The position numbers and the translations under genes are program-made. Of a DNA stretch of 25,697 nucleotides, positions 1-6,283 are shown piece by piece (the first letter of the stretch is position 1; each line of letters opens with the position of its first letter). The notes beneath the pieces were generated by a model. That model saw only the letters and a program-made list of their open reading frames with translations. It was not told where the DNA came from and searched no databases. Location of the stretch: NCBI GenBank assembly GCA_035605155.1, contig DATNHC010000124.1:1-25697 (forward strand), given 5' to 3'. This DNA comes from VRUE01 sp035605155 (GTDB lineage: Bacteria > Actinomycetota > Thermoleophilia > Solirubrobacterales > 70-9).

Positions 1-196
1 CGTCTTGCTGCCTCCCAGCTTCCAGAGGATCTCGCCGGTCGGGCGCCGGATTCCGTACAGCGCGTCGGTGTGGCGGGTCGAGATCACCACTTCGTCCTCT
101 CCCCGCGGCTCGATCGAGTTGAACGCCAAGCCCGGCCTGCGAGCGCTCCCCACCTTCGATCCCGTCCACATAGAGCCGCCTTGTGCCACTGCTCAT
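1..196 (-). pseudogene. Arylsulfotransferase (ASST)-like fragment, truncated and frameshifted, runs off the left edge
   Basis: Read leftward, the frame whose codons end at base 1 encodes a segment with NSIEPRGEDEVVIST, then RHTDALYGI, then TGEILWKLGG. This matches the beta-propeller core of arylsulfotransferase-family proteins, where an N-S-(I/V) motif is followed by (S/T)-R-H-T and a W-(K/R)-L-G-G blade end. That frame is closed by a TGA at 193-195, so the N-terminal half and any signal peptide are missing. A neighbouring frame starting at the ATG at 196 gives TRRLYVDGIEGGERS, which looks like the preceding piece of the same domain. The two pieces would join if one base had been gained or lost near 135-150. 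I read it as a decayed gene end. The rest lies outside the window, so a functional short protein cannot be fully excluded. Confidence 0.5.
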
Positions 197-416
197 GCCC
201 GACCGTTACCCGTCCTGCCCCGGTTCGCTCACTTGATCGTCGTCGCACGAAGGCGATCGGACGGCGAGATCGCCGTCCTCTGAGCGGGACCTCATTTCGT
301 GCCGCGATGGGAGATCGCACGGGCGCGCGACGCTATTGGCCGATCGGTGGTTAGGAACTACACCTAGTCGCGTCATCTGCCCAGCCTCTCGCCCAACAAG
401 ACCCTCGAGGGGCCGC

Positions 417-441
417 GAAGGCGGCCTGTCAGGCCGCCTTC
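417..441 (-). terminator. Strong GC hairpin at the end of the methyltransferase gene
   Basis: AAGGCGGCCT (418-427) and AGGCCGCCTT (431-440) are perfect inverted repeats with a 3-base loop, plus one more G-C pair at 417/441. The hairpin overlaps the stop codon of the leftward methyltransferase gene (TGA at 431-429). There is no T-tract on either side, as is common for GC-rich actinobacterial hairpins, so termination is inferred. A second small palindrome, CCCTCGAGGG, lies at 402-411. I see no gene between 197 and 416. Confidence 0.5.
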
Positions 442-1298
442 TCCGCTTTAGCGCCAATGACGGCAGCTGGGAAGACGGCGCTGCCGTCAGGCGCGGTGAA
501 GTCTTGCGCCCCGGAGATCGCTGCGGCGCGAATCGCCGCCTGATCGGCATCGGAAAGCGCCGCCAGGACGGCTGCCAGCGGTCCGCCGACCTCGCGGAGG
601 CGCTCCCACCACGCCTCGAGCGATTCGTATGTCTGCTCCGCTTGGATCTCGGTTACGCCCACCTTCACTAGCCCCGCCCGCTCGATCAGCTCCTGCAGGT
701 CCCCGGCGTTGCCGAGTGCGAAGGGGCCCGGCGCTCCCGGCTCCGGTGGCGGTGCGTCGAAATGGGCCATCACCGCGGTCAGGATGGTCGACAGCCAAGG
801 GTTCTTCTCCGCGGAGCCCCAAACTGCGAGCACGAGCCGCCCGCCAGGACGAAGCACCCGGACACTTTCCGTTAGTGCCTTCAGCGGATCGGCCATCAGC
901 ATGTAGCCGAAGCGACAGAGCACGACGTCGAATCCCTCTGCGTCGCCGGGCTCGAGCTGCTGGGCATCGAGAACCCGCGTCTCGGCGTTCGCAATTCCGG
1001 CGCGGGCGATGCGCTCATCGACGGCCTCCACCATCGCCGCTGAGAAATCAGAGCAGAGGACTACCCCGTCAGGCGCCACGATGTTCGCTGCCTGCAGACC
1101 GACCCGGCCGGCCCCACAGGCAAGCTCGAGGACTCGCTCGCCGGGGCGAAGGTCGGCAACATCGAGCATCCAGGCGGCGGCATCGGCGGATGCGCCGGTC
1201 TCCTCCTCTTCGGCAGCGCGCGCCCAGCTGGGGGCCGAGTCGCCCCAATGCTGCTGGCTTGCCTCCTGAAAATCCGACTCACCCACGCCGACGAACAT
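429..1298 (-). CDS. Class I SAM-dependent methyltransferase (UbiE/Methyltransf_11 type)
   Basis: This 289-residue soluble protein should transfer a methyl group from S-adenosylmethionine to an unidentified small molecule. Motif I, VLELACGAGRV at about residues 56-66, is the glycine-rich SAM-binding loop. A D at the end of the next strand (VVLCSDFSAAMV) fits the ribose-binding acidic position. FDVVLCRFGYMLMADPLKAL and then VLRPGGRLVLAVWG are the usual motifs IV-VI of the UbiE/COQ5-like group. The C-terminal third (residues about 190-280) is a variable substrate cap. The ATG at 1298 lacks a clear ribosome-binding site. It follows the DUF2867 gene on the same strand after 43 bp, so the two may be cotranscribed. 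The hairpin at its stop codon suggests the transcript ends here. The substrate cannot be told from sequence. Confidence 0.9.
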   Translation of the reverse strand: MFVGVGESDFQEASQQHWGDSAPSWARAAEEEETGASADAAAWMLDVADLRPGERVLELACGAGRVGLQAANIVAPDGVVLCSDFSAAMVEAVDERIARAGIANAETRVLDAQQLEPGDAEGFDVVLCRFGYMLMADPLKALTESVRVLRPGGRLVLAVWGSAEKNPWLSTILTAVMAHFDAPPPEPGAPGPFALGNAGDLQELIERAGLVKVGVTEIQAEQTYESLEAWWERLREVGGPLAAVLAALSDADQAAIRAAAISGAQDFTAPDGSAVFPAAVIGAKAEKAA

Positions 1299-1341
1299 AC
1301 CGCGCTGCCGTCTGGCGGCGGGCCCTTGCTCGCCGCCGCGA

Positions 1342-1980
1342 TCAGCCCCGCCCAGCCCGTCTGTTCCACCTTTGCTCGAACTGCCGCATCAGCGCTGGAT
1401 AGACGATCCAGTAGCGGAACGGCTTGATCAGCGCCATATACGCCCGGCCGAACAGTCCGCGGGGCTTGACGTAGACGGCCATCTGCCCCTGGTGGCGGCT
1501 ATCGCCCTGGTCGGCCCAGCCGACGTGAACCACGCCGTGCACGGTCTGGTTCGAGACCTCGGCTGCCATCTCGTCGTTGGTCCGGTAAAGGGGGACGAAG
1601 GGCAGGGAGCCGAAGTCCATGTCCACCACCGTGCCGCGCAGATCGCCTGGCAGCCGGCCAGCCAGCGTCGTTTCGCGCGTGCCCGGAATCGGCAGGTCCC
1701 CCGTGGCGGGATCCGCCCCGCCGGCCGGAACCCGGATTTTGCCGAGGCCAAGCCAGGTCCCGAGGCGGTCGCGCAGCCGCCAGAGGAAACGGGCGGGACG
1801 GGACTCGACCTGAGCTGGATCGAAGGAGGTCACCAGCTCGAGCAACGCCGAGAAGTCCTCCCCGCCCCCCCGCGCGGGCAGAGCCCACACGTCCTCGAGG
1901 GTGAAGTCAGGCACGATCCCGCGAATGCGCCACGAGGCGGATTCATGCACGGAGCTCGGGAGTCGGCCATTGTCCCTCAT
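1342..1980 (-). CDS. DUF2867 family protein
   Basis: This is a protein of about 212 residues with the hallmark opening of DUF2867 proteins: HES.SWRI followed by PDFTLEDVWALP. It continues with RFLWRLRDRLGTWLGLG and ends with a block of the type VHVGW.DQG...GQMAVYVKPRG and then AL I.PFRYWIVYPALMR. These proteins are common in actinobacteria and have no established reaction. The ATG at 1980 (MRDNGRLPSSVHES) gives the usual N-terminal length; an in-frame ATG at 1992 is possible, and neither has a good ribosome-binding site. The open frame extends further upstream only by running antisense through the DCC gene, so the longer version is not believed. The start lies 27 bp from the divergent DCC gene, leaving almost no room for two separate promoters. 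Confidence 0.8.
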   Translation of the reverse strand: MRDNGRLPSSVHESASWRIRGIVPDFTLEDVWALPARGGGEDFSALLELVTSFDPAQVESRPARFLWRLRDRLGTWLGLGKIRVPAGGADPATGDLPIPGTRETTLAGRLPGDLRGTVVDMDFGSLPFVPLYRTNDEMAAEVSNQTVHGVVHVGWADQGDSRHQGQMAVYVKPRGLFGRAYMALIKPFRYWIVYPALMRQFEQRWNRRAGRG

Positions 1981-2007
1981 GCCATACGGCATCGTATTGG
2001 GACTGAG

Positions 2008-2385
2008 ATGACCCGTTCCGTGCTCCTCTACGACGGCGATTGCGCCTTCTGCACGACCTGCGTGCAGCTGGTGGAAAAGAGGATCGAGCCCGACGCCGAG
2101 ATCGTCGCCTGGCAGCTCGCCGATCTCACTCAGCTTGGGGTGAGCGAAAGGCAGGCGGCCGGCGCGGTCCAGTGGGTCGAGCCCAACGGCGCCGTTCGCT
2201 CCGGCCACGAGGCAATCGCCGCGATGCTGAGCAGCGCCGGGCCGTTCTGGAGGCTCATTGGCCGCATCCTTCTGCTGCCCGGGATCTCGTGGACGGCGGC
2301 GCAGGCCTACCGAGTGGTTGCGGCCAATCGCCATCGGCTGCCGGGAGGCACACCCGCCTGCGAGCGTCCACCTATGGGCGCTTGA
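2008..2385 (+). CDS. DCC-family (DUF393) thiol-disulfide oxidoreductase
   Basis: This 125-residue protein starts with VLLYDGDCAFCTTCVQLVE. The DGDCxFC signature (Asp9, Asp11, Cys12, Cys15) defines the DCC family, predicted thioredoxin-fold redox proteins. A third cysteine, Cys18, adds a second CxxC spacing. Q-W-V-E-P-N-G-A-V-R-S-G-H-E-A and then a hydrophobic stretch with P-G-I-S are typical of the remainder of the family. The start is the ATG at 2008, because it places the DCC motif eight residues from the N-terminus as usual; a longer in-frame reading upstream is only the antisense of the DUF2867 gene. A hairpin follows the stop. The family assignment is firm; its redox partner is unknown. 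Confidence 0.88.
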   Translation: MTRSVLLYDGDCAFCTTCVQLVEKRIEPDAEIVAWQLADLTQLGVSERQAAGAVQWVEPNGAVRSGHEAIAAMLSSAGPFWRLIGRILLLPGISWTAAQAYRVVAANRHRLPGGTPACERPPMGA

Positions 2386-2391
2386 AAGCAG

Positions 2392-2413
2392 AGCGTCTTC
2401 GCGATAAGACGCT
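2392..2413. terminator. Hairpin between convergent DCC and FAD-oxidase genes
   Basis: AGCGTCTT (2392-2399) and AAGACGCT (2406-2413) form a perfect 8-bp inverted repeat with a 6-base loop. It lies seven bases after the DCC stop codon and about 50 bases from the end of the opposing FAD-oxidase gene. A bidirectional terminator is the simplest reading; no long T-run follows on either strand. Confidence 0.5.
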
Positions 2414-2464
2414 AGCGAGCTGGAACGCCAACGCGCCAGATTATGAAGGCATTGCCTCGAGCTA

Positions 2465-3847
2465 TCAATCAGGCGGGATGTTCTGGTTCAGCCGGAAGAG
2501 ATTGTCGGGGTCATAGCGGCGCTTCAGCGCCTTCAGCCGCTCGTACTTCTTCGCCCCGTAAGCCTCGCGGACCCGCTCCTCGCCCTCGCTCATGAGGAAG
2601 TTCACATAGGTGCCGCCGGTCTGGTGAGGCTCGAGGGCGGACCAGAAGTCGCGCACCCACTCGCGCTCCTCGTCGAAGCCGTCGGGACCCGCGGTCGCCG
2701 CGGTGATGTTGAAGGTGTGGCCGGCGTTGCGGCCGCTGAACGCCGTCTCCTCGTCTCCCACCCGCGAGATCGCCCCGCCCATCTGCCAGATCGGAAACGC
2801 CGTCAGCGGCGAGCGGATGCGCATCGCGTGCTCGGCTGTGAGGTCGATTACCTCATCGCTGAGCTCCGCCACGTCGCAAGCCCGCATGTAATACCACCGG
2901 CCGTGGGGGAAGGAGGGATCGAACATCGCCTGGTGCTCGAGGAAGGGCTTCGGCTCGCACAGATCGAGCACGGGCGATCCGAACGCCTTCAGCGGCGCCA
3001 CCGCCTCTTCCCCCGCCTCTACCGAACCGGCATGGCAGCAGACGACGGCGACGACGAGCTTGCCGTGAAGCTCGGGCGGGATGAACGCAAGCGGCGGCGC
3101 CTTGCGGTGGATCACGATCGTCATCAGCTCCTCCGGCGCCGCGGCGATCCAGTCCCTGTAGAAGCGCAGCACGTTCGGCGACTCCTCGATCGGCCAGAAC
3201 ACCGGCCCGGCGACCACCTCCGGACCGAGCGGGTTGAGGCGGAACTCGAACTGGGTGACGACGCCGAAGTTGCCGCCGCCGCCGCGGACGCCCCAGAAGA
3301 GGTCGGGGTTCTCGGCCTCACTCGCCCTTACGAGCTCCCCCTCGGCGGTGATCAGATCGACCGACAGGAGCTGGTCGATCGTCAGCCCGTACTTGCGCTG
3401 AAGCCAGCCAATGCCCCCACCGAGGGTCAGCCCGGCGAGGCCGGTGTGGGTGACGATCCCGGCCGGAACCGCGAGCCCGAGCGCCTGCGTCTCACGATCG
3501 AGCTCTCCGAGGAGCACGCCGGCCTCAGCCCTCACCGTGCGGGCCTGCGGGTCGACGTCAATGCCCTTCATCGGTCCCAGGTCTGCGACGACGCCGTCGT
3601 CGCAGACCGAGTGACCGGGGAAGCTGTGGCCGCCGCCCTTGACGGCGAGGGGGATACCGGTCTGCCTCGCGAACGTCACAGCCGCGCTTACGTCGGCGGC
3701 AGAAGCGCACCGAGCGATCAGGGCGGGACGCCGGTCGATGGAGCCGTTCCAGATCGCCCGGTGCTCGTCGTAGGCGGCGTTGCCCGGCCGCACGAGGTCC
3801 CCGGCGAAGGAGGCCTCGAGTTCGCCAAGCGCTCTGTCCTCGCTCAT
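2465..3847 (-). CDS. FAD-linked oxidoreductase, berberine-bridge-enzyme-like (FAD_binding_4 plus BBE)
   Basis: This flavoenzyme of about 460 residues should oxidise a small hydroxylated substrate with O2 or another acceptor. The PCMH-type FAD domain spans about residues 35-210: PALIARCASAADVSAAV, then KGGGHSFPGHS, where His74 is the expected 8-alpha-histidyl FAD attachment, then GLAGLTLGGGIGWLQRKYGL and RGGGGNFGVVTQFEF. The C-terminal BBE motif is KRRYDPDNLFRLNQNI. The second covalent cysteine of bicovalent members appears to be absent; Val132 aligns there by eye. The ATG at 3847 is preferred over the GTG at 3856, because AGAGGG sits eight bases before the ATG but touches the GTG. There is no signal peptide, so it is probably cytoplasmic. 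The substrate is unknown. Confidence 0.9.
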   Translation of the reverse strand: MSEDRALGELEASFAGDLVRPGNAAYDEHRAIWNGSIDRRPALIARCASAADVSAAVTFARQTGIPLAVKGGGHSFPGHSVCDDGVVADLGPMKGIDVDPQARTVRAEAGVLLGELDRETQALGLAVPAGIVTHTGLAGLTLGGGIGWLQRKYGLTIDQLLSVDLITAEGELVRASEAENPDLFWGVRGGGGNFGVVTQFEFRLNPLGPEVVAGPVFWPIEESPNVLRFYRDWIAAAPEELMTIVIHRKAPPLAFIPPELHGKLVVAVVCCHAGSVEAGEEAVAPLKAFGSPVLDLCEPKPFLEHQAMFDPSFPHGRWYYMRACDVAELSDEVIDLTAEHAMRIRSPLTAFPIWQMGGAISRVGDEETAFSGRNAGHTFNITAATAGPDGFDEEREWVRDFWSALEPHQTGGTYVNFLMSEGEERVREAYGAKKYERLKALKRRYDPDNLFRLNQNIPPD

Positions 3848-3868
3848 CGCGTCCACCCTCTACGAGCC

Positions 3869-3895
3869 TATCGGGCCGTTCGTGAGATCTCCGGC
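3869..3895. repeat. Intergenic repeat, copy 1
   Basis: This 27-base stretch in the gap between the divergent FAD oxidase and propeller genes recurs as a 25-base version at 5756-5780, differing by two one-base gaps and about two substitutions. The shared core includes TGAGATCTCCGGC. The two copies bracket the propeller gene in the same orientation. Confidence 0.6.
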
Positions 3896-3957
3896 CTAGC
3901 TGCTCTGTTCCCAGGGAAGGCTTGAGGTGTGAGCGGGGCAAGGACTAAGATCGTCGC

Positions 3958-5712
3958 GTGCGCCGCCTGGTTCTCACGCTGGCCCCGGTCGTGCTGATGC
4001 TGTTCTGCGCGCCGGGGGCGTCGGCCGCGACGGGCGACCTCACCTTCAAAGACTGCGTTGCGCGGTTCGTCGCCGGCCCGTGCGCCGCGGTGCCGAACCA
4101 GGTGCTCGAGGGAGGGCGCGACGTCGCGATCAGTCCCGACGGAAAACTGGTGTTCGTCGCCGACATGCAGGATTCGGTGGTCGGCTTCTCCCGCAGCCTC
4201 GCGGACGGCTCGGTGGCCTACGCCAGCTGCCTCGACAGCAGCACCGCCGACGACGTGGGCTGCACCCACCTGGCCGCCAACGTGCTCCTGCAGCCGCGTT
4301 CGCTCGCCTTCTCTCCCGACGGCGCGTCTCTCTACGTCGCAGCAGAGACTTCGGACGCCATCGTGCGGCTCACCGTGGCTGCCGGCGGGGGGCTCGGCTT
4401 TGGCGGTTGCGTCGAGGACGACGCCTTGCCTGACTGGGATTGCGCCACCGAGGTCGCCAGCCTCGACGGACCTCTCCGCGTCCTGGTCGCGCCCGACGGA
4501 GACGTGTACTCGGTGAGCACCGAAGCGACGCTGAACCACTTTTCGGCCAACCTCGTTCAGGAGAGCTGCTACCGCGAGGTGACGATCGCCGGCTGCGCGA
4601 CGCAGGCCGAGCCACTCGAGGCCCCACACGGACTGGCGCTCAGCCCCGACGGCAAACATCTCTATGTCACCTCGGTCGGCCGCGATGCGATCGTCTGGTT
4701 CACCCGTGCCGCCGGCGGCGCGCTGACGTACGCCGGCTGCATTGCCGACGACGATGACGCCACCGCGTTTTCGGACAACTGCGCGGAGGAGTCCGGCGTC
4801 AACTACGACTGGCTGAACCACATCACCTTCGGCACGGACGCGAACGCCTACGTCACCGACGAAACCGGACTTGGCGTCGTCTACCACTTCTCTCGCGACG
4901 TGACCACGGGGGCGCTGACCCGCCAGGACTGCCTGGCAAACGACATAGACGTCGACGCACCCGGCTGCGCCGAGCTCGACGACGCGACGGGCTCGGGGCT
5001 CGCCGGGGTGACCGACGCGGTGGTGAGCCCCGATGCGGCCAATCTCTACACGGTGGCGGCCCAGGACTCGGCGCTGAGCACCTTCGGGCTCGCCTCTCCG
5101 GGGGGCGCGCTCACCCATATCCGCTGCCTGCGCGACAACGCGGTGCAGGGGTGCTCCGGCTTCGGCGAGACGAGCGTGCTCGGCGGCCCCTTCGGGGTGG
5201 CGATCAGCTCCGACGGGCACGACCTCTACGTGGCGAACGGCAGCGGCGTCCCCGCGCTGCTCCATTTCGAGCGGGAGGCGCCGGGAACCCGGCCTGGCGA
5301 AGATCCGGGACCTGATCCGGATCCCGATCCCGGCTCTGGAGGGAGTGGTGGCGCCGGCTCAGGCCCGGGATCCGCTCGGCCCAAAGCGCCGTCCAAAGTG
5401 GAAGTGAAATGCAACGGTCTGCCGGCGACGATCGTCGGCACCAGCCGCTCCGAGCCGCTGCGCGGCACCCCGAAACGCGACGTGATCGCCGCCGGCGCGG
5501 GCGATGACAGGGTCCAGAGCCTCGGCGGCAAGGACGTCGTTTGCGGCGAGGGCGGCCGCGATCAGCTCGGAGGTGGGGCGGACGCGGACATCCTGCTCGG
5601 CGGCCCGGGCAAGGACATCCTCAAAGGCGCCGGTGGCAAGGACCGCCTGCTCGGCGGCCCTGGCTCAGACCTGCTCCTAGGTGGCCCCGGCCTCGACAGC
5701 ACCAAGCAGTAA
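3958..5712 (+). CDS. Secreted seven-bladed beta-propeller with Gly-Asp (RTX-like) repeat tail
   Basis: This 584-residue exported protein starts at a GTG, with a Sec signal peptide (about residues 1-23, ending A-S-A). Residues about 25-440 hold seven repeats of roughly 60 residues, most with a SPDG-type strand (DVAISPDGKLVFVAD, SLAFSPDGASLYVAA, GLALSPDGKHLYVTS), as in YncE/lactonase-like propellers. Each repeat ends in G-x-L-x-Y-x-x-C followed 8-16 residues later by another C, giving seven cysteine pairs. The N-terminal strand GDLTFKDC matches the end of a repeat, so it could complete the last blade. An Asp/Pro/Gly linker (about 442-482) leads to hemolysin-type repeats such as LLGGPGKDIL (about 483-580). 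No anchor motif is visible. The function is unknown; an enzymatic lactonase role is not supported. Confidence 0.85.
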   Translation: MRRLVLTLAPVVLMLFCAPGASAATGDLTFKDCVARFVAGPCAAVPNQVLEGGRDVAISPDGKLVFVADMQDSVVGFSRSLADGSVAYASCLDSSTADDVGCTHLAANVLLQPRSLAFSPDGASLYVAAETSDAIVRLTVAAGGGLGFGGCVEDDALPDWDCATEVASLDGPLRVLVAPDGDVYSVSTEATLNHFSANLVQESCYREVTIAGCATQAEPLEAPHGLALSPDGKHLYVTSVGRDAIVWFTRAAGGALTYAGCIADDDDATAFSDNCAEESGVNYDWLNHITFGTDANAYVTDETGLGVVYHFSRDVTTGALTRQDCLANDIDVDAPGCAELDDATGSGLAGVTDAVVSPDAANLYTVAAQDSALSTFGLASPGGALTHIRCLRDNAVQGCSGFGETSVLGGPFGVAISSDGHDLYVANGSGVPALLHFEREAPGTRPGEDPGPDPDPDPGSGGSGGAGSGPGSARPKAPSKVEVKCNGLPATIVGTSRSEPLRGTPKRDVIAAGAGDDRVQSLGGKDVVCGEGGRDQLGGGADADILLGGPGKDILKGAGGKDRLLGGPGSDLLLGGPGLDSTKQ

Positions 5713-5720
5713 CGCCCCTT

Positions 5721-5756
5721 AGCCTCCCTCGGCACCGACCGCGGCCCGCTCGACGT
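5721..5756. repeat. Direct repeat of the mmpL 3' end (copy 1)
   Basis: These 36 bases match 8731-8766 at 34 positions in the same orientation. At 8731-8766 they encode the last codons of the MmpL protein (VERAAVGAEGS and stop). Here, read leftward, they would encode VERAAVGAEGG and a stop, but they lie in a non-coding gap. Copy 2 of the 3869-3895 repeat begins at the last base of this one. Confidence 0.7.
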
Positions 5757-5780
5757 ATCGGCCGTCCTGAGATCTCCGGC
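5756..5780. repeat. Intergenic repeat, copy 2
   Basis: This is the 25-base counterpart of 3869-3895, immediately next to the copy of the mmpL 3' end. The 88-bp gap between the propeller gene and the membrane-protein gene is therefore mostly built from two sequences found elsewhere in this window. Confidence 0.6.
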
Positions 5781-5800
5781 AATCGAGCGAGCTGGAGCTC

Positions 5801-6283
5801 CTAGCCGGACAGGGCCACGCACTCGCCGACGATCGCCCCGTAGACGAGATGCGCGAGCAGCGTGACCAGCGGGGTCGCCGCGCCGTAATTGAGCAGCAGG
5901 AAGCCCGGCGGCTCGAGCAGGGAGCTGGCATCGGCGGCGGTCGCGGCGGTGCCCATGCGCGGGTGGGCGATCGGCAGGAGGACGTTGACGAGCGCCGTCC
6001 CTGCAAAGCTGGCATGGACGAGGCCGAAGAGGGCGCCGAGCCACCAGCTCGCCTCGCCGATCGCCGCGAAGACGGCGAAGTAGGCGAGCGCGAAGAGCAT
6101 CCCGGCGAGGAAGTGGAGCAGGTAGCCGGCGGCCTTGGCGCGGAGGCGGTCGGCGAAGATCGCCGTACCGAGCAGGAACGGTATGTCCATCCGCGTCAGC
6201 TGGAGCTCGCTTGCCGCGCTGAGGGCGCTGGTCAGCACGACCGTCCCGACGAAGCCGCCGACCAGGGCGCCCCAGACAGTCAT
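5801..6283 (-). CDS. Conserved small integral membrane protein, unknown function
   Basis: This is a hydrophobic protein of 160 residues with about four membrane segments: around residues 3-25 (VWGALVGGFVGTVVLTSAL), 55-75 (FLAGMLFALAYFAVFA), 80-100, and 130-150. A polar loop carries LPIAHPRMGTAATAAD, and P-P-G-F-L-L-L-N-Y-G follows before the last helix. I recognise this as a widespread actinobacterial family without known function. The ATG at 6283 is chosen because it overlaps the stop of the GH15 gene as ATGA and has GGAG six bases upstream; the GTG at 6295 would place the start inside the upstream gene with no site. Translational coupling implies it is made together with the glycosidase. 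No channel or transporter signature is evident. Confidence 0.8.
   Translation of the reverse strand: MTVWGALVGGFVGTVVLTSALSAASELQLTRMDIPFLLGTAIFADRLRAKAAGYLLHFLAGMLFALAYFAVFAAIGEASWWLGALFGLVHASFAGTALVNVLLPIAHPRMGTAATAADASSLLEPPGFLLLNYGAATPLVTLLAHLVYGAIVGECVALSG

Noticed and set aside
1372..2007. N-terminal extension of the DCC gene frame
   Set aside because: It runs antisense through the DUF2867 gene; the DCC motif is expected near the N-terminus, so the start at 2008 is preferred.
2624..3925. 433-codon plus-strand frame opposite the FAD oxidase
   Set aside because: It is an antisense shadow; the minus strand encodes the complete FAD_binding_4/BBE protein.
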